Shown: positions 1 through 9,800 of the stretch, one piece after another
How positions within the stretch are numbered: position 1 is the first letter of the stretch
Layout of the letters: each line of letters opens with the position of its first letter
Assembly (NCBI RefSeq): GCF_963082655.1
Contig: NC_081552.1
Span: forward strand, 126,017,494 to 126,081,493
Direction: 5' to 3'
DNA length: 64,000 bases
Source: Stomoxys calcitrans
Taxonomy: Eukaryota; Arthropoda; Insecta; Diptera; Muscidae
Program-made: the position numbers and the translations under genes
Notes under the pieces: model-generated
Told to the model about the DNA's origin: nothing
What the model saw: only the letters and a program-made list of their open reading frames with translations
Database searches by the model: none

Positions 1-1555
1 TAGACGGAATGGGAATGAGAGCAGAGATAACGGATGATATGTGTTTTCTTTCCTATAATTTTAATATTCGTGCTTTTTTGGAACATGATTTCCAGCAAAT
101 AAATTGAAATAAACTTTACACCCTGATTACTGCTGATGAGCAACTGGAAATAATCAGGATAATATTCTTTCCTTGTATACTGTGTCGGTTACTATTAGGG
201 ATAAGATAATCACTTTGAGTACGAAGCCCTGGTTTAACTCTGCGATTAGAAGGTGTATAAATGATAGGGATAGAGCATACTCGAAGTGGAAGCGCTATAG
301 GACACTGTAACTCTATAAGAAATTTGGTGCTGAAAGATGTATGCAAAGAGTTGGATTGAATTAACAGAAACTAAATACTTTTTTAACCGATTTAGTATGG
401 CCATTGATTTTAAGGCCAAATGGATAGTTATAATTGATATAGGAGTTGGGAAGTCTAGAACCACTGGTTGCTCTGTTGGTGATGCAGACGAGCTCATCAA
501 CTCATTCATTAATATACCAACGCTACGGGCAGATCCTGTATTTTATGGGTATGATGATGGAGTGGTAGATGGCTAGCTTAATGACGGTAATTTGAAGTTC
601 CGATGTGTGCTAAGTTGTTTGACACAGGCTATGTCCAACGCTGTTGGAACTGACGGGATTGATCCTAGGTTTACACGGTGATGAGCTCGAGCACATTTCC
701 TACTTTTTGTAAACATGCTGAGATTGTTCGCTCAATTGTAATTTTGTGCTACCTTTCTAAGATTTTTGAAAAATTATGCATGAACAGATGTCTGTATATC
801 TCCCGCAGGAATCGCTGTTAACTGAAATGCAGTCAGGTTTTGCACTGACCACACTTGTATCTCCACCCTGATCGAGGTCTCAGAATCCATAAGGAGTGAC
901 ATTTATGACAACAACGTCTGCTTTCTAGTTCGCCTTGACCATTCAAAAGCCTTCGACTGCCTTGATCATCGTAACTTGTGCTTGAAACCCATTAGATTTT
1001 TTCAATTTTTCACTACCTCAACAAGACTCACAATATCATACCTTACGAATCGGTACATACGGGATCCACGGCGTGCAGGCTATGTATGTTAACGATATTT
1101 CCCTTCAGTTAGCCTACAGCCGAGTATGACGAGCAAATTCACCTGAGCAGTCATGTGGATGATATTGATCAGTGTATTCAAAATCATAATGATGATCTCT
1201 TCCTTTTATGTGAATGGGCCAAGGCAAATGGTCTATATTTCAATCCTCAGAAATCAATGTGTCTGATTTTCCACAGGATTAAGAGATTGTCATTGAGCGA
1301 TATTGATTTCATTGTTAATAGTAAAAGGGTCGCAATAGTTACCAGAATTTGGGGGCAATCTTTAACAGTTCTCTGAGCTGGGCAGACCACATCACTGCTG
1401 TTGTTGGACGGATTTATGCACAACTACGGATACTGTGGCTAACTCACTCGCTCACATACGTTATCTCCTGGAGAACACATTTTCAGTGTCAGGTTTCATA
1501 TACGGTTGTGAGCTCTTCGCTCATTGCAACTCGCAGAGTAGGCTCAGTGCGTGGA
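1..1555 (+). pseudogene. Decayed Jockey-like non-LTR retrotransposon, EN-RT linker and reverse transcriptase
   Basis: Pieces of one reverse-transcriptase polyprotein can be read in all three plus frames with frameshifts and stops between them. Near 210-300 the linker reads KPWFNSAIRRC followed by RDRAYSKWKRYR; 337-576 continues the linker as an open stretch of 79 residues. RT motif A is seen near 925-975 (RLDHSKAFDCLDH, catalytic Asp present), the YADD box near 1110-1130 is destroyed (reads about EYDE), and 1155-1376 encodes the post-YADD region (CEWAKANGLYFNPQKSMCL). The next block (FNSSLSWADHITAVVGRIYAQLR) follows in another frame from about 1349. The arrangement matches Jockey-type pol proteins as known from flies. 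The 5' part lies outside the window. Sequence similarity stops near 1555 where an unrelated GC-rich repeat begins. It is non-functional. Confidence 0.8.
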
Positions 1556-1966
1556 CTGGGTAGGATACCAGCACGGGATAGCTGTGAGCACCACACAGGC
1601 GGGGACATTGAGGTCCGATCTGTGTGGTGTTCATTACTGGTAGCTTAGCTGCGAGCTAACGGGCGCGTCAACAGGTTGCGAATTGTGGAATGCCCCATGC
1701 GGAATAGTTGCCACGGCATTCGCGGACAATCAACGGTATCGAGCGGAGAGTCTCAGTGAGAGGCCGGGCGGCACCGGCTCTTGCACAAATACTGAGTGCC
1801 TATGGTGCTAAATATGTCAAGGCGAGTTATTGGCGCATTTAAATAACCAATGGCTACCCTGTTCCCGCGGCGATCGCTCCTTTGGACCCGAACATGCATG
1901 CTGACCTACAGGAGCTTGACAAGGATTTCCACCTCCCATGAAAATGTGGCTACAACAACAACAACT
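1555..1966 (+). repeat. GC-rich interspersed unit with possible tRNA-like head, ending in (CAA)n
   Basis: Composition changes abruptly to GC-rich at about 1555 and back at about 1966. Positions 1643-1690 resemble a pol III A box (TAGCTTAGCTG) and, about 30 bases on, a poor B box (GGTTGCGAAT). The unit ends in CTACAACAACAACAACTG, a short trinucleotide tail. No ORF is supported. It could be a tRNA-derived SINE or the untranslated end of a LINE; neither is proven from one copy. Confidence 0.35.
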
Positions 1967-2244
1967 GTGTAGGAAGCAACATTATCGCCTTTTAACAATT
2001 CCCCTTAAGAGCTCTTCAAGAAACCAAGGTATCTGTACCACAGACTCAGGTTCATGATATCTAACAGGGCAAGGAAAATCATACCGTTGAGGCGGCGTAG
2101 TCTAATATTCCAATGTCAATTTTAAATTGGTACAATCCGTCTTAAGGATAATATTTCATTTTAAGCTTTTACATTTAAAATCAGACTAAACAACTTCTTT
2201 TTTCTAACATCGAACAGCATACTTTAATGCAATCATTATGATTA
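1967..2244. other. No recognisable gene or repeat
   Basis: AT-rich sequence between the GC-rich unit and family A. I see no ORF, inverted repeat or similarity to other parts of the window. Confidence 0.5.
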
Positions 2245-3347
2245 CTTTTTTTTACCCTTCACCACTTCTGTGGTACAGTGTAGTATAACTTAGTGCATTT
2301 GTTTGTAACATCCAGAAGGAAGAGAGCTAGACTCATTGATAAGTAGACCGATCGACTCAGAATCACTTTCTTGTTTGATTTAGCTATGTCCGTCTGCCAA
2401 TGTTAATTTGTGAACAAAGTGTCGCAATTTTCATCCAATGATCTTCAAATATGGCACTGGCAAGAGACGAAGCCTATTGAACTTGGAAAAAATCGGATCA
2501 GGTTTGGATAAAGCTCCCGATTTGGATTAATATTTGGCAGAAAGCATTTTCTTATGACTCATCATACTTCCGATGAATTTCATAGAAATCGGTTCACATT
2601 TATATATAGCTCCCATATTTTTTATACCAATCTTCTCACAATTTTGCCCAAGGCTTTCCTCGATAACAACCACAATATCTAAGATGTTTGGTAGAATTCG
2701 GTTCAGTTTAAGAAATAGCACTCATATATATGTTCGTCCGATTTTGAGCAATATTGCATTAATGTGGTCATTTGTTAACCGATTCTCTCAAAACTAGCTA
2801 TGAGGGATTTTCATATGAATGTCGATATTACTGGTGAGTTTCATAGAAATTGGTTTAGATTTGGATACATCACCCGATTTTCATTTCTGGAGCTACTGCA
2901 AGCGCATTTATTGACCAATCTTCCCAAAATTTTGCAAAACGCTTTTCTCGACAACTGCCACAACATCTAAAGAGTTTGGTCGAAATCGGTTTAGATATAG
3001 CTCCCATATATATGTTCGTCCGATATTGAATAATTTGCAGTATTGTTGTCATTTGTCAACCGATTGTCACGAAAATTGACATACATATTTCTCTAATAAC
3101 TGTTGACATTTTTATAAATTTTATAAAACCAGATTTATTTTTAACTTCCATATACATAAACATGGATTAAATTTGCATATTAGCTCGAAATAATATGTTC
3201 CCTTCTGAAATATAATATTTTACCCTTCCGAAAACCTTCTCTGAGGTCCATCAAAATTGGTTCAGAAATTGGTATAGCTCCCAATTGGTACTTAAGGGAT
3301 AGGTGTGGGGTATTATATAGCCGACTTTTGTCTTTCCTTACTGGTTT
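2245..3347 (+). mobile_element. Family A element, copy A1 (DINE/mini-me-like, non-autonomous)
   Basis: Begins TTTACCCTTCACCACTTCTG and runs through the local inverted repeat ACCCTTCACCA / TGTGGTACAGTGTAGTAT. A degenerate TATGTCCGTCTG block is at 2383-2396, monomers containing ATAGCTCCCATATATATG follow, and the 3' end is GGGGTATTATATAGCCGACT then TTGTCTTTCCTTACTGG. The second copy at 54536-55386 has the same order of blocks, which defines the ends. The (GTCY)n tract is almost lost in this copy. No coding capacity. Confidence 0.7.
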
Positions 3348-3414
3348 ATATCTAATTAAATATTATTAATTTTCGTTTTTTTTATTTCCCTATCCCTTTA
3401 AATGTATTCCTGCT

Positions 3415-4432
3415 TGAAGTTAGGTTAGGTTATGTTGAAAAGAGGGTGCAGATATTAATCCGCCCCTTACCACTATGGACATACACCTACGCCAGTAATC
3501 GGCTTGTTGTGCGCTCTAAAAACTATAAAGTAATCTCTAAACAGAAAATTTTGAGTTAGGAATTCCGTGCTACTTACAAAATCCTTAATTATTTTCAATA
3601 CCACTCCCCTAAGTTGGTTCATGTCTGGTATTGTGTCTCTACCTAAGTGTTGGTATCTGTTAGACGGGAAAGCCTGGCAATGACAAAGGAAATGCGCGAA
3701 TGTTTCATCATCTTCCCCGCATGCCCTACCCGAAAGGCTTCGGGTTAACAAAGTTTATTGACGGCAGTCCTCTGACCTTCACCGCCAAATAATCTGCCCT
3801 CTCATTTCCTCTTACTCCGTTATGGCACGTCATCCAAACGATGCGGATTTTGCCATCCTCAGAGAAGGCGTTAATCTCCTTCTTACACTGCAAGACTGTT
3901 CGTGACCTCACCGTCCTGGTTGTTATAGCCCCTATGGCAATTTTACTGTCGGTAAAGATGTTCACACTCGACGTCCTCGCGTTAGCACCACACCACTTCA
4001 CGCATTCCGTGATCGCCCGGATCTCCGCCTGCAGGACCCTATTATGGTCAGGAAGTCTAAAGCAGATGTCAGTCCCTGGGTTCTCAATGTAAACCCCCAG
4101 GCCCACTCTGTGCTCTAGCTTTGATCCATCCGTGTAACATGATCTTCTAGATGGCAATACCAGGGTTCCGTCAATCCAAGACTGTGCCGATGGCAGCAGC
4201 TCCTCGCACTCGTCTCCAAGGTTCATCTCAGGTATCCGATCGGAAACCTCTTTCCTTCCTTCCAGATTTTCTATCGTCGCCTCGATTATACCGAGACGGT
4301 ATGAGCTGCTCCTATCCTCAATCCATTCTCCCATCGCCTTAAGTCTCATAGCCGCAATGGCTGCCTCACACTTAATCTGTATGTCAATGGGTCGGATATC
4401 TAGAATAGTCTTCAGTGCCCTGGTGACTATTC
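3415..4432 (-). pseudogene. LOA/R1-like retrotransposon 3' remnant: RNase H and C-terminal zinc knuckle
   Basis: On the minus strand 3726-4434 encodes an RNase H domain with all four catalytic-type motifs: YTDGSK (residues 121-126 of the open frame), the E in QAEIRAITE (E148), FTDSK (D173) and HNGVRGNERAD (H215, D225). The frame then breaks after NPKPFG and a deletion joins it to the C-terminal knuckle region CGEDDETFAHFLCHC, followed by NRYQHLG. The 3' UTR, near 3470-3415, contains GGGGCGGATTAATAT and CACCCTCTTTT. RNase H after RT is typical of the I, R1 and LOA groups of LINEs. The copies at 10279-12690 and 19933-20620 are the same family. The upstream RT is cut off near the mariner MITE at 4435. 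Although RNase H motifs are intact, the gene as a whole is dead. Confidence 0.8.
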
Positions 4433-4434
4433 TA

Positions 4435-4668
4435 TTGGGTTGCCCAAAAAGTAATTGCGGATTTTTCATATAGTCGGCGTTGACAAATTTTTTCACAGCT
4501 TGTGACTCTGTAATTGCATTCTTTCTTCTGTCAGTTATCAGCTGTTACTTTTAGCTTGCTTTAGAAAAAAGTGTAAAAAAGTATATTTGATTAAAGTTCA
4601 TTCTAAGTTGTATTAAAAATGCATTTACTTTCTTATAAAAAATCCGCTATTACTTTTTGGGCAACCAA
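4435..4668. mobile_element. mariner-type MITE, 234 bp, with TA target duplication
   Basis: Imperfect terminal inverted repeats of about 30 bp: left TTGGGTTGCCCAAAAAGTA then ATTGCGGATTTTT, right AAAAATCCGC then TATTACTTTTTGGGCAACCAA; the two differ at a few places. TA dinucleotides flank it at 4433-4434 and 4669-4670, the target duplication of the Tc1/mariner superfamily. It is far too short for a transposase and has no convincing ORF. It is inserted in the LOA-like remnant and supplies the first 20 codons of the open frame that runs into RNase H. Confidence 0.85.
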
Positions 4669-4670
4669 TA

Positions 4671-5067
4671 GATATCCGACTTTCTTGAAGTTTTCCATGT
4701 CAAATTGTCCATGTCAAATATATACTCTTCATTTTAACTTTCATATTTCAATTTTAATCTTTATATTTTATTTAAATTAATCATGGACACCCGTATTCTA
4801 ACAAAAAAAGTAACAAATAATATGTTGAAAATCCACAAAAGTTTTGTAGTCAGGTCTCTACAAACCTACTTCAAGAATTAATGCTTTCAATTCATTGGAA
4901 TATTACTGTACAACTGCCACAAATGAACATTCCATGAGGCAACATGGCGCAGATGCAGTCCAATTAATGCAGAGCTGCACAAAACAAAAAATGAGATTGT
5001 TTGTGTGATTTATTCTCTTTAATCTTGTTAAATTCTTTAAGTGACTAAAAAGTTATAATACTATTAA
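4671..5067. other. AT-rich spacer, no gene seen
   Basis: No ORF longer than background. A weak match to the SINE 3' end (ATGAACATTCCATGAGG near 4923) is too short to call. Confidence 0.45.
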
Positions 5068-5962
5068 GACGCTGAAGAAGAAAAAGAGCTTACCGCTTTC
5101 AAAACCAAGCCAGTTTCCCGCCATGGAGACTTCAGACAGTGTCTTGTGGAGGGAGACAAAGTCGGAACAGGAACGAAGGAAGAGCGTGCGGCACCTGAGC
5201 CTTCATGGAGGACTATGACTTGCAAAAGAATGCCACAGCCATCACGGAAGGGGAAGAAGGTCACTGAAAAAGGTAAGGAGCCGCCCTATTACGCCGAAGT
5301 GGCAAGGAAGCACAACAGAGATGAGAGATGGGACTTCTGCATCGGCCATCGGTACCAAGTGAAGTATCTTGTAAACGAACGGGTTTTCTCACAAGTGTTC
5401 TAAAGGGGTCCACCCATACGTATTATGAGCTGCGAGTATAGAAGAACATTTTAAAGCTGCTCTTAGCGTCAGCGGAATGTTTTAATACCGTTGAAAAGCT
5501 CGTTGGAAGTATTCATACTCCCTGGGGCGCAAAGCTCGACCTTGTGAGAAACATGAATATTGCTCAGCTCACAAAGGCGAAGGAATTCATCACGGGCGAG
5601 GGCGGCAAATTCGCAACGGAACGTATGATGGAAGCAAAACCAAGATTTGGCCGAGGATAAATTTGAGATCTTCTACAGGGAGGAAAAGGAGGAAGGGCAT
5701 TGATCAAGTCTCCGTGATAAGTTTGGCTAAGACTAAAGGAATGGCGTTCCACGGGATCAATGCCGTCTATTTCAAGATTGGGAAGACTACGATAGGCAAA
5801 TATCCTCATATTCAGCCATCAGGTAGTGCATTGGCTGGACACTCAATATCGTCTAACGAACAGCGCGACTCTCTCAATATCGGAAAATCTAATCGATGAG
5901 GTTCAAGATTGGAGGGTCTCCATGGACCATTCCTTCTCTGACCATCGCTACATAAGGTTTAG
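5068..5962 (+). pseudogene. Old LOA/R1-like element, left part: ORF1 remnant joined to end of endonuclease domain
   Basis: The start (LKKKKS ... SQFPAMETSDSVL, read across frames) matches the minus-strand copy at 46217-47770, where the same stretch is part of ORF1. Residues around 5700-5800 (SLAKTKGMAF, then AVYFKIGK) are the conserved end of that ORF1. By a deletion the sequence passes into the last part of an endonuclease domain near 5890-5962: NLIDEVQDWRVSMDHS and then FSDHRYIRF, where SDH is the conserved C-terminal motif of AP-type LINE endonucleases. The frame is then interrupted by the young LINE at 5973 and resumes at 10279. Confidence 0.75.
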
Positions 5963-5972
5963 AATAGTACGG
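5963..5972 (+). repeat. 10-bp target-site duplication, left copy
   Basis: AATAGTACGG here and again at 10269-10278 on the far side of the LINE. The two copies are identical; the last A of the 3' tail may be shared with the right copy. Confidence 0.9.
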
Positions 5973-5988
5973 TAAATGCGATAAGTAA

Positions 5989-6840
5989 ATGCAAAAAGGT
6001 AGTGCAGGGTTCGAAGCTATGCCAAGTACCATTCAAACACCCAAGAGGAAATGTACTGAAATAACATCGCCGGAAAACTTACAAACAGCCAAACCAAATA
6101 TGGAGTCAAGTGAATTAATTGATCTGATCAAAGATACTATTAATAATAATTTAGATGACAAGCTTAAAATGCTCCCAACAAAATCTGATTTGGAAGATAT
6201 AAAACAAGAAATCACTTCTATAGGATCAGAAATAAATTCATTAAAAGCGGAGAATCAAAACCTGCGGGAGGAGCTTAATAAGGTAAAAAAGGAAAATGCA
6301 GAACAAAAAAAAGACATCACATGGTTACAAAATCAAATAAGGTCCAATAAAATATTTATAAAAGGATTAATTTCTGCTACCAAACCTATGGATGAAGTTA
6401 GAAAACTTTTCAGGGAAACATTAAAGATAACAGCGGATATATCAAATGTGCGTAAAGTTTTTGAACGTAATGGAAAAATGGCAGTGCTAGTGGAACTAGG
6501 TACCCCACAAGCTATAGATGAAGTTTTTCGCAACACTAAAAATTTGGCTGGCACAAACATATCAGTTGAACGAGACTTGATACCAAAAAGACAGCAACAA
6601 AAGAAAGCATTCCTGGGACTAAGGAAACAAATATTAGCAGTTAGCAAGCAATATAAGATTTTAGTAAGAGATGATAAACTCAAAATAAATAATATTTGGT
6701 TCAAATGGAATAACGAAAATAAGCTTATATGTGGTAATTCAAATGGAGAAGAGGAGCTAGTTAAACTATATGGAGAAAATATCAAATCAATTAACATCAA
6801 CTTTAATCAACTAAGTCAAAATTTATTTTCAAAAAACTAA
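5989..6840 (+). CDS. LINE ORF1 protein, coiled coil plus RRM-like RNA-binding domain
   Basis: 283 residues, intact. After a basic N-terminus with KRKC (20-23), residues about 63-118 are a Glu/Lys/Leu-rich coiled coil (EINSLKAENQNLREEL). Residues about 120-194 fit an RRM-like fold (IFIKGL as first strand, MAVLVELG as a later one) and 195-240 a C-terminal basic domain (RDLIPKRQQQKKAF). This coiled coil-RRM-CTD order is the plan of L1 ORF1p, known to trimerise, bind element RNA and form the RNP with ORF2. The start is the first ATG in frame, 16 bases inside the element; a second ATG is at codon 11. The last codons are AAA AAC followed by TAA, forming part of a frameshift heptamer into ORF2. No Gag-type CCHC knuckle is present. 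Confidence 0.85.
   Translation: MQKGSAGFEAMPSTIQTPKRKCTEITSPENLQTAKPNMESSELIDLIKDTINNNLDDKLKMLPTKSDLEDIKQEITSIGSEINSLKAENQNLREELNKVKKENAEQKKDITWLQNQIRSNKIFIKGLISATKPMDEVRKLFRETLKITADISNVRKVFERNGKMAVLVELGTPQAIDEVFRNTKNLAGTNISVERDLIPKRQQQKKAFLGLRKQILAVSKQYKILVRDDKLKINNIWFKWNNENKLICGNSNGEEELVKLYGENIKSININFNQLSQNLFSKN
6831..6837 (+). promoter_or_regulatory. Candidate -1 ribosomal frameshift site A AAA AAC
   Basis: In ORF1 phase the bases are A|AAA|AAC and the next codon is the ORF1 stop TAA (6838-6840). This is the canonical X XXY YYZ heptamer, in the phase required, and a -1 slip enters the ORF2 frame, which is open from 6807. I see no strong stem or pseudoknot in the 60 bases downstream, though the stop codon itself could act as the pause. 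Confidence 0.55.
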
Positions 6841-9800
6841 AAGTACCCACTACGGAAGAAAATTCTAAAACCTTATCAATTGTGGCATATAATATAAATG
6901 GGATTGAAAATAAATATTTATTCCCTACATTTTTCCAATACATTAAGCAGTTCGAAATATTTTTATTACAAGAAACTCATCTAGAAAAAGAAAAAACAGA
7001 AAGGGCAAGGTCTTACTTCAATGGATTTCATTTGTTTTTCAAACCTGCTATACGAATACACAGATTTGGTAGAGCTATTGGAGGAAGCATACTTGGTATA
7101 AGTAAAAATCTAAAAGATTTTGGAATATCGCATGAAGTCAAGGAGAATGAAGATCTCACTATTAAATTGTTCAACAAGCACAATACCATTACTATAATTC
7201 CCCAATATTTAAGACCGGTTAGCTGGGATATTGATTTTAGGCGGTTAAAACAGATATTTCAAGATGTTGAAGTACCAAATGCTGTAATAATGGGAGATCT
7301 AAATGTTAGAATTGGAGAGCTGCGGCAGGATATAGGAGAATTTTACACTGAAAACTTTTATGCCGGTTATGAAGTCAGAAAATCGAAAGATAAGATTATA
7401 AATCAAAAAGGTAAACAATTTATACAATTCTGCAACGATTACAATATATTCGTATTAAATGGTGTAACCAAAGGCGACGAGGACGGAAAATGCACATATG
7501 TTAGCACAATGGGGGAATCGGTAAACGATATATGTGCTGTATCTAAAGAAACGTTGGATATTGTTAATGAATTTGTTGTCGATGATAAGGTGTGGTCCGA
7601 TCATTTTCCTATAAACCTAAAACTGAATATGCAAATGGAAAAGGCAAAAAAGATGAACTTGCTACCAAAACTAATTTGGAAAGATAGTAGAAAAATTCAA
7701 TACCAAAGTTCTCTAAATGAAAATTTTGATTGTAGCTTGTCCACAAACGAAGAAATAGGTCTAACCGATGTCTGTAAATTAATCCAACTATCTTCTGTGC
7801 CATCGACTGAATTATACTCATTTGAGCCGAAATGTAAGTGGTATAATAACAATTGCAACAAGGCAAGAATAAAAAGCTTTCAATTATTAAACGTGTACAG
7901 AAAAACAAAAGATTCAGAAGACCGAAAAAGATATCTGTCAGCGCAAAATCATTACAAGATAGTATGCAATAACAGTAGAGCCGATTATTATAATGAAATG
8001 GCAAGTAGATTAAATTATGTTACAAACTCAAAAGATTGGTGGAAAGTCGCCAGGGAAATACGTTGCCACCATAATCAAGCAGGATCTGCCCTTACATCAA
8101 ATATTTTCAAACGCTATTTTGAAAATTTATTAAATTCAGTACAAAAAAATGCCGTTATATATTACGCACCAACATTTACGGAAGACTTGGATTTAGATGG
8201 ACCAATAATGATGTCAGAGTTGAAAAAGATACTACAAAATGTGAAGATTAATAAGGCTCCTGGCGAAGACAGAGTGCCGTATGAATTCTTCGTTAATGGT
8301 ACGGAACAGCTGCACAAACAACTGCTTAGAATATATAATAAAATATACACGGAAGGAACAGCTGACCCAACATTTACAAAAACGATCATTTATCCAATAT
8401 ATAAAAAAGGAGATAACAATGATCCGTCAAATTATAGAGGCATATCCTTTATGAACTGTGTAGCCAAAATATTTATGGGAGTTCTGAACGAACGCTTGTA
8501 TAATTGGGTTGAAAAATATGGGATTCTGACTGAGTTTCAAGCAGGATTCCGTAAGAAATATTCAACGGTTGACAACATATATAACCTTTCAACTGTCATT
8601 AGTCTAAAGCTGGGGGAAAAAAGAAAAGTTTATGCCTTCTTCGTAGATTTTAAAGCGGCGTTTGACAATATATCCAGGCAAGCACTAATCTACAAACTCT
8701 TTCAGTTGGGTGTGTCCCACAAAATGGTATCTATGATAGAATCAATCTATAATAAAACGCAATCGGCAGCTTGGGACGGTTATGAATTATCTGAATACTT
8801 TGATACTACTAAAGGAGTGAAACAAGGATGCTTACTGTCACCATTACTATTCTCTCTTTATATCAATGACCTGTATGAATACCTTGAAGGCGGAATTTTT
8901 GTCGAAAATTTGAACCTACGGCTCCTACTATACGCTGATGACATTGTGTTGCTAGCAGACGACGTCCATGTATTACAGAATATGATACACAACCTAGAAA
9001 TATACTGTAATACCTGGAACCTGGAAGTGAACCTATCAAAATCGGAAATTATGGTTTTCAGGAATGGAGGCAGACTAGCCAAACACGAAAAATGGAAATT
9101 TAATGGAAACGTAATTAAAATTACAAATGAATATAAATATTTAGGGGTAATATTCACACCAAAGATGACATTTACTAAACATATCCAAAATCGGAACAAC
9201 CAAGCAAAAATTGCAATAAACGCAACATGGAAAAACTTTGTAGGCAGAACAGACATAAATATGAACGCAAAATGGAAATTGTTTTTAGCGGTTTGCAGAT
9301 CCATTCAAACCTACGCTGCCCAAGTTTGGGGGTTCTGTCATTTCGAAGAAGTTGACTCCTTGCAACGTTATTTCTTAAAAAGGATTTTAAAACTACCAGT
9401 TTGTACTCCAAACTACGTACTCATGCTAGAAACGGAGGTAGAGGATACACATATATATACCCTGGGACTGCACTTAAAATATATAGGAAAAACTCTGTTT
9501 CAGCATTCGGGCGCTAGATTGCCAAACCAGCTATCCAATATTGCATTACGCAGAAATGTCTTCTGGGTAAAAGAACTGAAATCCTTAGCTGCAAGTATGG
9601 ATATTCAATGGCCTGAAGCATTTCCTTCATCAAGCCTATGGTATGACTTTACCAAGAAACTTATAAACAGCTTAAAACTGAACCTCTATCAAAATAGGAT
9701 TCACAGAAAAACGGAAAGCCAACAAAGAATATATAAATACCTGGACCCGAACAAAGCCTATCTCTATCTTAATGAGCGATACACATCAGAAAATATTACT

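Noticed and set aside
5146..5403. 85-codon plus frame as an independent small gene
   Set aside because: It lies in the ORF1 remnant of the old element and is out of phase with the conserved reading shared with 47176-47448.
6333..6800. 155-codon minus frame opposite LINE ORF1
   Set aside because: Shadow of an AT-rich coding sequence; no motif, and ORF1 on the plus strand explains the region.
6840..6900. Downstream pseudoknot for the frameshift site
   Set aside because: I looked for stems within 60 bases of the heptamer and found only weak, short pairings; not reported as a feature.
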